Assembly: GCA_030431825.1 (NCBI GenBank)
Contig: JAUIIJ010000030.1
Coordinates: 1-61,902 of the forward strand
Reading direction: 5' to 3'
DNA: 61,902 nt
From: Alphaproteobacteria bacterium
GTDB taxonomy: Bacteria; Pseudomonadota; Alphaproteobacteria; Rhodobacterales; Rhodobacteraceae
Shown here: one piece after another, positions 17,441 through 25,608 of the stretch
Position numbering within the stretch: position 1 is the stretch's first letter
How the letters are laid out: each line of letters begins with the position of its first letter
The notes under the pieces: model-generated
What the model was told of the DNA's origin: nothing
The model's database searches: none
What the model saw: only the letters and a program-made list of their open reading frames with translations
Program-made: the position numbers and the translations under genes

Positions 17441-17481
17441 TTAATTTCTGACTAACAACATTTTTTGACCGATGTTGGTCA
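17421..17481. promoter_or_regulatory. Divergent promoter region with palindrome and TTGGTC repeats
   Basis: This AT-rich gap lies between the shell operon and the DeoR gene. It holds the palindrome TGACC-N6-GGTCA (17466-17481), a wider inverted repeat GTTAG/CTAAC (17433-17456), and GTTGGTC twice in direct orientation (17421 and 17474). These are candidate operators for the adjacent DeoR protein controlling both directions. If the phospholyase starts at the GTG at 17404, all of them are upstream of both genes. Confidence 0.5.
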
Positions 17482-17548
17482 TTTTTATTTAGAACAACCT
17501 GTGATAATCACGTATATTCAAAGTCGCTCGCCAGCTAACGGATTAGAA

Positions 17549-18307
17549 ATGTCTAAGAAAACAAAGCGGCATGACCAGATTTTAGGCATTCTGGAAGTCG
17601 ATCCGTCCATCCGTGTGGCGGAGATGGCCGAGGAGTTGGGCGTATCGAGCGAGACGGTTCGGCGCGATCTGACCGAACTGGACGAATCGGGGCGGATCAA
17701 ACGCACCTATGGCGGGGCCGTCAGGACCAAGGCGTTCGAGCCCGCGCTGGCCGAGCGATTGAAATTGCACACACGAGCGCGCGAACAGATTGGTCGGCGC
17801 GCTGTCGAGCGGATCGGCGACGCTGGCTGCCTTTTTATCGGCGGTGGAGCCACGACATTGCATTTCGCGCGGGCCTTGCGCGGCATCGACCGCCAGCTGA
17901 CGGTGCTGACCCCCGCGTTCAGCATTGCGACCGAGTTGTCGGTAAATCCGTTGATTCAGGTTATGTCCTTGCCCGGTATCGTCGAGCCGCGCGAGGGGCT
18001 GGTCTATGGGTCGCAGACAACCGAATGCATCAAGCAGTTCCACGCGCCCATAGCCATAACCGGCGCTTCGGGCGTGGACGAAAGCGGCGTCAGTGAAGCA
18101 CTGCTGCACGCCGGGCAAGTCTACGCAGCGATGATCGAGGCCTCGGACGAGACAATTATCCTCGCCGATGCCTCGAAATTCGGCAACCGGTCGCTGCAGC
18201 AGATCATCGACTGGAACCCCAGCATGACCCTGATCACGGACGAGCGGCCACCCCCCAACCTATGGGACGCGATCCGCAAGGCAGACGCGCAGATCATCGC
18301 CGGCTGA
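17549..18307 (+). CDS. DeoR-family transcriptional regulator
   Basis: A 252-residue regulator. The N-terminal helix-turn-helix reads RVAEMAEELGVSSETVRRDLTELDESGRIKRTYGG, the DeoR hallmark. The C-terminal DeoRC sensor domain contains FIGGGATTLHFARAL and ILADASKFGNRS, a phosphosugar-type ligand pocket. The start MSKKTKRHDQ gives the usual family length. Divergent to the shell operon and 32 bp ahead of the dehydratase gene, it probably controls both, with a phosphorylated intermediate as a plausible ligand. Confidence 0.92.
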   Translation: MSKKTKRHDQILGILEVDPSIRVAEMAEELGVSSETVRRDLTELDESGRIKRTYGGAVRTKAFEPALAERLKLHTRAREQIGRRAVERIGDAGCLFIGGGATTLHFARALRGIDRQLTVLTPAFSIATELSVNPLIQVMSLPGIVEPREGLVYGSQTTECIKQFHAPIAITGASGVDESGVSEALLHAGQVYAAMIEASDETIILADASKFGNRSLQQIIDWNPSMTLITDERPPPNLWDAIRKADAQIIAG

Positions 18308-18339
18308 GCAATGGATGGGCGCGGGGAGGCGCAAATCAA

Positions 18340-20613
18340 ATGATCAACAGTTACGATGCCAACCGCTGGAAACGCTTTGACGAGTGGGATGAGCGACCGC
18401 TCCGCCACGACCAATTTGCGGCCGAGGACCCCGAGAACGGATTTTCCGCATTCAACGGGGCAGCCGACCCCAGCCCCGGCCTGAAGGTCGAAAACGGAGA
18501 GGTCACTTCCATGGACGGGGTCGCGGCCCGGGATTTCGACATGATCGACGCGTTCATCGCGGCGCATCACCTGGACGTGGACGTGGCCGAGGAGGCGATG
18601 GCGATCCCGGCCGAGCAACTTGCGCGGATGCTGGTCGACATGAATGTCCCGCGAGCCGAGCTTGTCCGCCTGGCGCGTGGCCTGACACCGGCCCGCTTGG
18701 CGGAGGCCGTGGCGCAGTTGAACGCGATAGAAATCGCCTTTGCCTATTCCAAGATGCGTGCCCGCAGAACGCCGGGCAACCAGGCGCACGTGACCAATGC
18801 CAAGGACGATCCCCTGCAACTGGCCGCCGACGCCGCCGTCGCGGTGGCACTGGGGTTCGACGAAATCGAGACAACGATGCGGGTGGCACGCAATTCGTGG
18901 TCAAACGCGCTGGCCTGCTGCGTGGGGTCGGTCGTGGGGCGGGCCGGCACGCTCTTTCAGTGCTCCAGCGAAGAGGCCGAAGAGCTCGAGATCGGCATGG
19001 CGGGCTTCACCTCCTACGCCGAGACAGTGTCGGTCTATGGCACGGAAAGCGCTTTCATCGACGGGGATGACACGCCGTGGTCGAAGGCCTGGCTGACCGC
19101 TGCCTATGCCTCACGCGGGATCAAGATGCGCTGCACCTCGGGTGCGGCGTCAGAGCTTTTGATGGGGTATCATGAGGCAAAGTCGCTGCTCTATCTCGAA
19201 GCGCGGTGCCTGTGTATTCAGCGCGGCATGGGGTCCCAAGGCACGCAGAATGGCGGGATCGACGGCGCGCCGCTGGCCTCGTCCATTCCCGGCGGGGTGC
19301 GCGAGATCTGGGCCGAGAACCTGCTGGCGGTCTGGCTGGACCTTGAATGCGCCTCGGGTAATGACGCGAGGCACTCTGAATCCGAGATGCGGGTCGCCGC
19401 CAAGGTGCTGCCCTTCCTCATCGGCGGATCGGACCTGATCTGCTCGGGGTTCGGCAGTATCCTGAAATACGATAATTCGTTCAATCCCTCGTCCTTCAAC
19501 GGCGAGGAGCTGGAGGAATTTCTGGTGCTGCAGCGCGACTTCGAGGCTGATGGCGGGCTGACCTCGATCGAGGATGCAAGCGCACTGGATCTGCGGCGCC
19601 GCGCAATCGACGCACTTTCGCACGTGCTGAAGGATCTGAATCTGGCCGCGCCGACCGAGATCATGAAGCGATCGGTTGCAGCCGCGTCTGGCTCGAACGA
19701 CACGAAAAGCTTTACACCGCGCGACGTCGCGATGATCAGCGACAAGATCAACCGCCAGCGCATCACCGTTCTGGACGTGATCCGGTCACTGCATCGCGGA
19801 GGTTTCGTGCCCGAGGCGCAGAACCTGCTGTTCCTGGTGAAGCTGCGCGTTTCGGGCGATTACCTTCAGACCTCCGCCATCATACGCGACGGCCATGTCA
19901 TCAGCGCCATCAATGACCCCAACGACTATACCGGCCCCGGCACCGGCTATCGCCTGACCGAGACGCGGCGCAAGGAGTTGGCGGCAATCCGCAACGTACT
20001 GGACCGCGAGGAGGTGCTCCGCCGCGAGGCAGCAAGTGAACCTGCAGAAGCCCGCGCAATCGAATACAGCACAATGGGCCCCGCCAAGCGCGGCACCGAC
20101 CCGCACGAGGTGGTCGTGGGGATCAGCCCCGGGTTCGGCACCAAGATATTCCGCACCCTTGCCGGGCTTCCGCTCAGTAAGGTGTTGAAGGCGCTTCGCG
20201 ACGGGATCGAAAAGGAGGGCGGACGAATGCGGCTGATGCGAATCCGGCATACCGCCGACACGTCTTTTTTAGGGCTCAGCGCCGCGCGGCTGTCGGGCTC
20301 CGGCATCGGGATCGGAATCCAGTCCAAGGGCACGGCGGTCATCCACCAGAAGAATCGCTTGCCCCACAACAATCTCGAGCTTTTCTCGAACGCCCCGGTG
20401 ACCAGTCTGGACCATTACCACGCGCTTGGAGAGAATGCAGCGCGATACGCTCGCGGCGAACTGCCCGCGCCAGTTGTCGTACTGACCCAGGGTGAGGCGC
20501 TTGGTGCAAGGTTTCATGCCCGCGTCGCGCTGACCTATGCGATCGAGACCAGGATGACGGAAAACAATGCCTCGCCCGAAATGGTCGAGATCAACTTTTT
20601 GGGAGACACCTGA
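18340..20613 (+). CDS. B12-dependent diol/glycerol dehydratase, fused large and medium subunits
   Basis: A 757-residue fusion. Residues 1 to about 560 match the large subunit (PduC/DhaB type). Residues about 600-757 match the medium subunit (PduD type), with VVVGISPGFG, SGSGIGIGIQSKGT and NNLELFSNAPV. Active-site residues known from Klebsiella diol dehydratase are all kept at a constant offset of +7: Gln148, His150, Glu177, Glu228, Gln303, Asp342 and Ser369. Such enzymes convert 1,2-propanediol to propionaldehyde or glycerol to 3-hydroxypropionaldehyde with adenosylcobalamin. The N-terminal encapsulation peptide of normal PduD is absent; the joining linker is charged and not clearly amphipathic. 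GGGGAGG precedes the ATG. Confidence 0.92.
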   Translation: MINSYDANRWKRFDEWDERPLRHDQFAAEDPENGFSAFNGAADPSPGLKVENGEVTSMDGVAARDFDMIDAFIAAHHLDVDVAEEAMAIPAEQLARMLVDMNVPRAELVRLARGLTPARLAEAVAQLNAIEIAFAYSKMRARRTPGNQAHVTNAKDDPLQLAADAAVAVALGFDEIETTMRVARNSWSNALACCVGSVVGRAGTLFQCSSEEAEELEIGMAGFTSYAETVSVYGTESAFIDGDDTPWSKAWLTAAYASRGIKMRCTSGAASELLMGYHEAKSLLYLEARCLCIQRGMGSQGTQNGGIDGAPLASSIPGGVREIWAENLLAVWLDLECASGNDARHSESEMRVAAKVLPFLIGGSDLICSGFGSILKYDNSFNPSSFNGEELEEFLVLQRDFEADGGLTSIEDASALDLRRRAIDALSHVLKDLNLAAPTEIMKRSVAAASGSNDTKSFTPRDVAMISDKINRQRITVLDVIRSLHRGGFVPEAQNLLFLVKLRVSGDYLQTSAIIRDGHVISAINDPNDYTGPGTGYRLTETRRKELAAIRNVLDREEVLRREAASEPAEARAIEYSTMGPAKRGTDPHEVVVGISPGFGTKIFRTLAGLPLSKVLKALRDGIEKEGGRMRLMRIRHTADTSFLGLSAARLSGSGIGIGIQSKGTAVIHQKNRLPHNNLELFSNAPVTSLDHYHALGENAARYARGELPAPVVVLTQGEALGARFHARVALTYAIETRMTENNASPEMVEINFLGDT

Positions 20614-21041
20614 TGGCCGACCGACCGCTCACGAGAAATGATTTCCCACTTGCGGAAAAGTTCCCCAATCGGGTCACGGGCCATCGTGGCAAGTCTCTGG
20701 GTGATCTGACCCTTGAGACGGTGCTTGCCGGCGACGTCGAGATGGAGGATTTGCGCATCACACCTAACGCTCTGTTGCAACAGGCTGAGATCGCCCGTTC
20801 CGCAGGCCGGGCCGCACTTGCGCAGAATTTCGAGCGGGCGGCGGAAATGACACGGATGCCTCAGGAAGAGATCATGAAGATCTACGAACTGCTGCGCCCT
20901 GGAAGGACACGGTCGATCGAAAACCTGCTGGACATCACTCAAAGGCTCAGGTTCGACTTCGAAGCGCCCTTGCTCGCCCAACTGGTGGAAGAGGCTGCTT
21001 CAACGTACGAGAAGCGGGGACTATTCACTACGCGCTACTGA
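20613..21041 (+). CDS. Diol dehydratase small subunit (PduE-like)
   Basis: A 142-residue small subunit. It has DFPLAEKFPNRV, SLGDLTLETVLAG, DLRITPNALLQQAEIARSAGR, LAQNFERAAEMTRMP and IYELLRPGR, all close to PduE. It completes the alpha-beta-gamma enzyme with the fused subunit; the stop and start overlap as TGATG. No reactivase subunits (DdrA/DdrB type) follow; the next gene is convergent. Confidence 0.93.
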   Translation: MADRPLTRNDFPLAEKFPNRVTGHRGKSLGDLTLETVLAGDVEMEDLRITPNALLQQAEIARSAGRAALAQNFERAAEMTRMPQEEIMKIYELLRPGRTRSIENLLDITQRLRFDFEAPLLAQLVEEAASTYEKRGLFTTRY

Positions 21042-21127
21042 CGCGAGTGTCGCTGGAGTTGCTTCACTATGCCCTGATTGAGGGACTGTCGCGTTAAGGG
21101 CGGGTTTGCTGGTGATTTGCAGATCCA

Positions 21128-22051
21128 TCAGTTCAATTCCTTCAGTCGTTTTTCCTGCCGTGCGATCAGCCTGTCAACTTCCGCGCGGGTGGCGTCTGTC
21201 AGCGGCGCACCGGGACGGCGCAGGGTGTCATGAGCGATGATGCCGCGTTTCGCGAGCGTGTATTTGCGGATGGCGAGGCCTAGGCCGGGCTGCTGTTCGA
21301 ACCGGGCCAGCGGCAGATAGGCGTCAAAGATGTCCTGGGCGCGGCTGGCCTCTCCCCGGGTATAAAGATCGACCACCTGCACCATCATCTCGGGGTAAGC
21401 GAAACCGGTCATGGCACCATCCGCCCCGCGCGCCATTTCCTCGGGCAGGAATAGTCCGCCATTGCCGCAGAGAATCGACAGCGGACGCTCAAGCGTACCT
21501 GCGGCACGCAGGGCGCTGATCTTCTCCAGCCCGGGCCAATCCTCGTGTTTCAGGCAAACACAGGTAGGCAGATCATTGATGATACGCGCAATCACTTTCG
21601 GCGCGATCTGAACGCCGGTGACCAGTGGGAAGTCCTGTAAAACGAATGGCACATCGCCCAAAAGCTCGGCCACCTGGGTGTAGTAGTTCACGATCTGATC
21701 ATCAGTGCGCAGGTTCCCGGGCGGGGCGACCATGACGCCTGCCGCACCCATATCCATCACAGCGCGGGTCAGCGTCTCGATCTGCGCAAACCCCGGGGCG
21801 GAGACGCCCACCACGACCGGCACGCGGCCATTGACGCGGGCAAGGATGCGCGCCACGACCTCGCGGGATTCCTCGACCGTGAGCTTGGGCGCTTCGCCCA
21901 TCATGCCCAGTACAGTCAACCCTGTCGCGCCTGCTTCAATATAGCAGTCGACCATGCCGTCGCAGCTTTCCATGTCGATCCGGCCATCGGGGTGGAAGGG
22001 GGTAACGGTGATGACAAAGATACCCTTTGCGTCTGCTGTGAGTGCGGACAT
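21128..22051 (-). CDS. DapA-family (dihydrodipicolinate synthase-like) aldolase/lyase
   Basis: A 307-residue TIM-barrel protein of the DapA/N-acetylneuraminate lyase superfamily. The Schiff-base lysine is Lys168 in CVCLKHED, and the substrate-carboxylate loop is GMMGEAPKLT near 49-58. The usual YN(I/V)P motif with the catalytic tyrosine is replaced by LQDFP (138-142), so it is unlikely to be the lysine-pathway DapA. It is last in the module 2 operon. A pyruvate- or oxoacid-forming cleavage or a related hydrolytic step on the degraded substrate is possible. Confidence 0.85.
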   Translation of the reverse strand: MSALTADAKGIFVITVTPFHPDGRIDMESCDGMVDCYIEAGATGLTVLGMMGEAPKLTVEESREVVARILARVNGRVPVVVGVSAPGFAQIETLTRAVMDMGAAGVMVAPPGNLRTDDQIVNYYTQVAELLGDVPFVLQDFPLVTGVQIAPKVIARIINDLPTCVCLKHEDWPGLEKISALRAAGTLERPLSILCGNGGLFLPEEMARGADGAMTGFAYPEMMVQVVDLYTRGEASRAQDIFDAYLPLARFEQQPGLGLAIRKYTLAKRGIIAHDTLRRPGAPLTDATRAEVDRLIARQEKRLKELN

Positions 22052-22059
22052 GTTCTTTC

Positions 22060-22719
22060 CTATCGTGTGTGTTGCATGGCGACGCGACTAATGGCCATGG
22101 CAGTCGCGGCTTGGCAGGGCTCAATCACCGGGATGCCAAGATCGGTTTCAAGGTCACTCCGAAAGGCTGTCATGCCGGCGCAGCCAAGGATCAGCACATC
22201 GGCGCCCGCGCCGTCACGCAAGCTGGTTCCCACGTCCTTGAGCCGCTCAAAGGTGCGGGTCTCATCTGCCAGTTCGAGTACGCCCAACCCCAGCGGTTGG
22301 TCACCGGCAAGACGGTCCATCACGCCCATGGCACCGAGATAGCGTATGTGGCGAGGGATGGAGCGGCGTAGGATCGATAGAATGCCAAAACGCTGGCCAA
22401 GGGTCATGGCGGTCAGTATCGCAGCCTCGGCGATGCCAAGTACGGGGCGGTCGGATTGCTCGCGCAGGGCAGCGAGGCCGGGATCGGAGAAACAGGCGAT
22501 GACAAAGGCGCTGGCCTGATCCTCAAGGGCAGCACAATGGGCGAGCATTGGCCCCACGACGCCATCAACATGCGCCTGCGTTTCAATCCCTGGCGGGCCT
22601 TCGGCGAGCGTACGCGCGACGATCGGCACCGGGCTGGCTGTCCGCATGGGATCAACGGCGCGGTCGATGCCGTCGGTCACATGCTGGCTGCTGTTGGGGT
22701 TGATGATGTAGATCGTCAT
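22060..22719 (-). CDS. Asp/Glu/hydantoin racemase family protein
   Basis: A 219-residue cofactor-independent racemase. It begins IYIINPNSSQHVTDGID, typical of hydantoin and allantoin racemases. The two catalytic cysteines are in FVIACFSDPGL (about residue 75) and ILGCAGM (about 180). The ATGA overlap with the amidohydrolase gene indicates coupled translation. With the hydantoinase at 32.4 kb it suggests handling of a 5-substituted hydantoin-like ring; a maleate isomerase-type role is an alternative. Confidence 0.87.
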   Translation of the reverse strand: MTIYIINPNSSQHVTDGIDRAVDPMRTASPVPIVARTLAEGPPGIETQAHVDGVVGPMLAHCAALEDQASAFVIACFSDPGLAALREQSDRPVLGIAEAAILTAMTLGQRFGILSILRRSIPRHIRYLGAMGVMDRLAGDQPLGLGVLELADETRTFERLKDVGTSLRDGAGADVLILGCAGMTAFRSDLETDLGIPVIEPCQAATAMAISRVAMQHTR

Positions 22720-24173
22720 GACCGCCCTCCTGACCGGATTTCGCCCTGCCCCCAGAAATCGGCGGGTAGAGCGAGATCCTCCGCGGTGCCCATTCGCTCA
22801 ATCATCAACGAAGCCTCGGATGCAGCATCGCGCAACACTTCGGCCTCATGCAGCCGGGTGGCGCAGGCATCGCTCAGCACCATTTCGCCGCCGATCATCA
22901 CGTTGCTTACGTCATTGCCGTTGGCAAAACAGACGAGCCGATGCACCGGCATATTGCCAGGTTGAAGGTGCGGTCGCGCGAGGTCGAGCGTGACGATATC
23001 GGCCGCCTTGCCGACTTCTAATGACCCGAGGCGGTCCTCCATCCCGAGCGCTTTGGCCCCACTGATGGTACACATCTCGAGCACCTTGCCGATGGGCAGC
23101 ACATCGGCGTCCCGAAAATGCCGGCGGTGGTAATGCATGGCCTGCTGCATGTGCCGGAACATGTCGCCCGAGCGATCCGGTGCGGTGGCGTCAGAGCCAA
23201 GCGCAACACAACCGCCGATCTCGATGATCTCGGTCGCCGGGCAGCGGCCTGCGATCGAGGCATTGGCCGACGGGTTATGCGCGATCTTTGTGTCGGTTTC
23301 TGCCACCAGGGCAATCTCGTCATCATGTAGGTTAATGCAGTGGGACAGCAGCGCATCCGGCCCGAGCAGGCCGAGCGCCGCAGCCCGGCGGATCGATCCG
23401 CGCCAATGACCGTCTTGCGTAAAGATCAGTCCCTTTTCGCGTGAATAGGCCCGCACGGCGCGGCTTTGAACACAGGCTGCAGCATAGTCTTTGGCCGCCA
23501 TGTCGCGCTCGTGTTCATCGCGCAGCACAGGGTAGAGCATGGCGATATTGATCCGGCCGGCATGGGAATTGTGAAAGTCCTCGACAATGGCCTTGCTCGT
23601 GTCGAACTGCTGCTCGAAACTGACCTGATAGGACCGCTGCACGCCCCCATTCCAATCGGCGTAGGTAAGGGGATGCGGCGTGCGGTTGGGGCCTATGGCG
23701 ACCACCGAGCGGGTGCCGACCTCCAGCACGCCACGACAGTGAGCGGCAGCATAATCGGGGTGATCGCTGCGCATGATCGTGTCGCCGCCGCCCAGTAGAG
23801 AGACGCCGGTCGTCACCCCAAAACGCAGCCGCTCAAGCGCCGCCAGCCGCGCTTCGGCATACCAGAATTCGGGCGGCGACACCTGCGTGTAGACCTCGCC
23901 GCAGATCGCTTCCCAACGGTCATCGCCATGCATCCCCATCGTTTTGATCAGCCCGTGGCCCGCATGTGCATGGACATCGATCAGGCCGGGAAAGACGACA
24001 TGGCCGGCAACATCGATCACCTCCGCCGCCTGCACCTGTTCGCCCAGTTCCGTCGCCGTGCCAATGGCGGTGATCAGGCCACCTGATACGGCGATCGCGC
24101 CGTTTTCGATCACTCGGCGCGCGGGGTCCATTGTGATGACGGTGCCGCCGATGAGAAGTGTGTCAGCCTGCAT
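22716..24173 (-). CDS. Metal-dependent amidohydrolase (TRZ/ATZ, cytosine deaminase-like)
   Basis: A 485-residue amidohydrolase-superfamily enzyme. Metal ligands are visible: HAHAGHG after FPGLIDV (about 68-74), a His in TQDGHWRGS, the His in LLSHCINLHDDE and the Asp in ALGSDATAPDRSGDMF. The pattern is that of the ATZ/TRZ and guanine/cytosine deaminase branch, which removes ammonia, chloride or alkylamine from N-heterocycles. ATG at 24173 is chosen over a TTG two codons earlier because GGAGGAG lies 9 bases before it. Substrate unknown. Confidence 0.87.
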   Translation of the reverse strand: MQADTLLIGGTVITMDPARRVIENGAIAVSGGLITAIGTATELGEQVQAAEVIDVAGHVVFPGLIDVHAHAGHGLIKTMGMHGDDRWEAICGEVYTQVSPPEFWYAEARLAALERLRFGVTTGVSLLGGGDTIMRSDHPDYAAAHCRGVLEVGTRSVVAIGPNRTPHPLTYADWNGGVQRSYQVSFEQQFDTSKAIVEDFHNSHAGRINIAMLYPVLRDEHERDMAAKDYAAACVQSRAVRAYSREKGLIFTQDGHWRGSIRRAAALGLLGPDALLSHCINLHDDEIALVAETDTKIAHNPSANASIAGRCPATEIIEIGGCVALGSDATAPDRSGDMFRHMQQAMHYHRRHFRDADVLPIGKVLEMCTISGAKALGMEDRLGSLEVGKAADIVTLDLARPHLQPGNMPVHRLVCFANGNDVSNVMIGGEMVLSDACATRLHEAEVLRDAASEASLMIERMGTAEDLALPADFWGQGEIRSGGRS

Positions 24174-25608
24174 GGCCAATCTCCTCCAGAAGCGGCAACT
24201 GCGTCACGTCGATCACCCCGTCCGCCGGCATAGTAAAGTCTGGATGATCCCCGGCGATCCCGATCACCCGCAGCGGGTTGTAGAGCGTGAGCCACGCCGG
24301 GTCGTCTTGGAGCAGCGCGTAGGCGCGTCGCCAGATTTCGGCACGGGTCGCTCGCTCCGTCGTCACACGACCCTTGTCGATCAGGGCTTCGATCTGAGGG
24401 TTGGCATAGCCCTGCCACCACGACCCGCCGACACGGCTATCGATCTTCTCATACAGCACGCGATAGGTGCTCATGGGGCTGGAGTCGAATACGCAGAGAT
24501 CATGGATCTCCTTGCGCCGAACCATATGCGCATAGTCTTCGCGTTCGGGGTGGGCGTAAACGTTGAGCGTGACTCCCACTTCGGCTAGCTGCGCGGCAAT
24601 AGCCGCAGTGAGCCGTTCGGCCTCATCAGGCAGGCGCGTGGGGCAATCAACTTCGAGTGTGAGACCATTGCCGTGTCCCGCCTCGGCCAGCAAAGCGCGG
24701 GCGGTTTTGCGGTCCATCTCAACACCCGCCGCCGACCGCGCCGCACCGAAATGGTTGGGGCTGACGAAGCCGTGCAGGGGTCGTGCGGCACCACCCATGA
24801 CCGTTTCGACGATGGCTTCGCGTTGGACCGCAAGGCTCAGCGCCCGGCGAACACGCGCATCGGCAAGCGGGCCTGTCGCGGCATTCAGCAGATATATGAT
24901 CGCCACAGGAGAGAGAAATTCATGGCGCGTCGTCCCGAGCGAGCATGAGGTTTTGAAATTCAGGTCATTGGCAACCTGAACGGTACCTTCAGTCAGCATT
25001 GCCTGACGCTTTGCTGCGTCGGGCTCTAGCATCCAAGTGACCGTGGCATTCGCCGGCGCGTCTGAGAAATGCCCCTCAACACGTGTGGCGCGGATGCGAT
25101 CGGGTGTGACTTCGGCGATACGATATGGGCCGCTGCCGATCTGCACGCTGTGATCGCCCGCGTCCAGCGCGGAAAAAGCCGAAGGCGCGACGATAAACCC
25201 CTGTTCCAATACATCCAGCAGGTCCGCCATCGGCTCGGTCAGGATGACGCGCAGTTGCGTTGGCCCGAGCACCTCAAGCTTTGCCCCGCCGAGAAACTGC
25301 CGCCAGACAGCGGGCGCGCCAAGGGTATAACCTTTGTCCTCCCGCGCCATACGTAAAAGCGAAGCGGCCACAGCAGCTGCGTCGCAGGCGGTGCCATCGT
25401 GGAACTTCACACCTGTCTGCAAGGTGAAACACCAGACGCAGGCGTCGTCAGACACCGTCCACTCACGCGCAAGCGCCGGTACGAAATCTTGCCCCTTGCG
25501 TTTCACCAGCGTGTCATAGACGGCGTGCAAAACCGTCAGCTCGTCACTCGCATCGGTACAATCATGGGGATCATGCAGACCCAGCCGGGCCTGTGCGATA
25601 ATGGTCAT
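24163..25608 (-). CDS. Extracellular solute-binding protein family 5 homologue without signal peptide
   Basis: A 481-residue homologue of dipeptide/nickel-binding proteins, with AREWTVSDDACVWCFTLQTGVKFHDGT, SGPYRIAEVTPDRI and VRRALSLAVQREAIVETV as in family 5. The start [10 protein letters not shown] overlaps the ATPase stop by 4 bases (ATGA) and enters the mature fold at once, with no signal peptide or lipobox. The extra upstream in-frame codons lie inside the ATPase gene and are basic, not signal-like. It may be a cytosolic binding or chaperone-type protein, or exported in an unrecognised way. The module has a second, normally exported protein at 29557-31116. Confidence 0.85.
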   Translation of the reverse strand: MTIIAQARLGLHDPHDCTDASDELTVLHAVYDTLVKRKGQDFVPALAREWTVSDDACVWCFTLQTGVKFHDGTACDAAAVAASLLRMAREDKGYTLGAPAVWRQFLGGAKLEVLGPTQLRVILTEPMADLLDVLEQGFIVAPSAFSALDAGDHSVQIGSGPYRIAEVTPDRIRATRVEGHFSDAPANATVTWMLEPDAAKRQAMLTEGTVQVANDLNFKTSCSLGTTRHEFLSPVAIIYLLNAATGPLADARVRRALSLAVQREAIVETVMGGAARPLHGFVSPNHFGAARSAAGVEMDRKTARALLAEAGHGNGLTLEVDCPTRLPDEAERLTAAIAAQLAEVGVTLNVYAHPEREDYAHMVRRKEIHDLCVFDSSPMSTYRVLYEKIDSRVGGSWWQGYANPQIEALIDKGRVTTERATRAEIWRRAYALLQDDPAWLTLYNPLRVIGIAGDHPDFTMPADGVIDVTQLPLLEEIGHAG

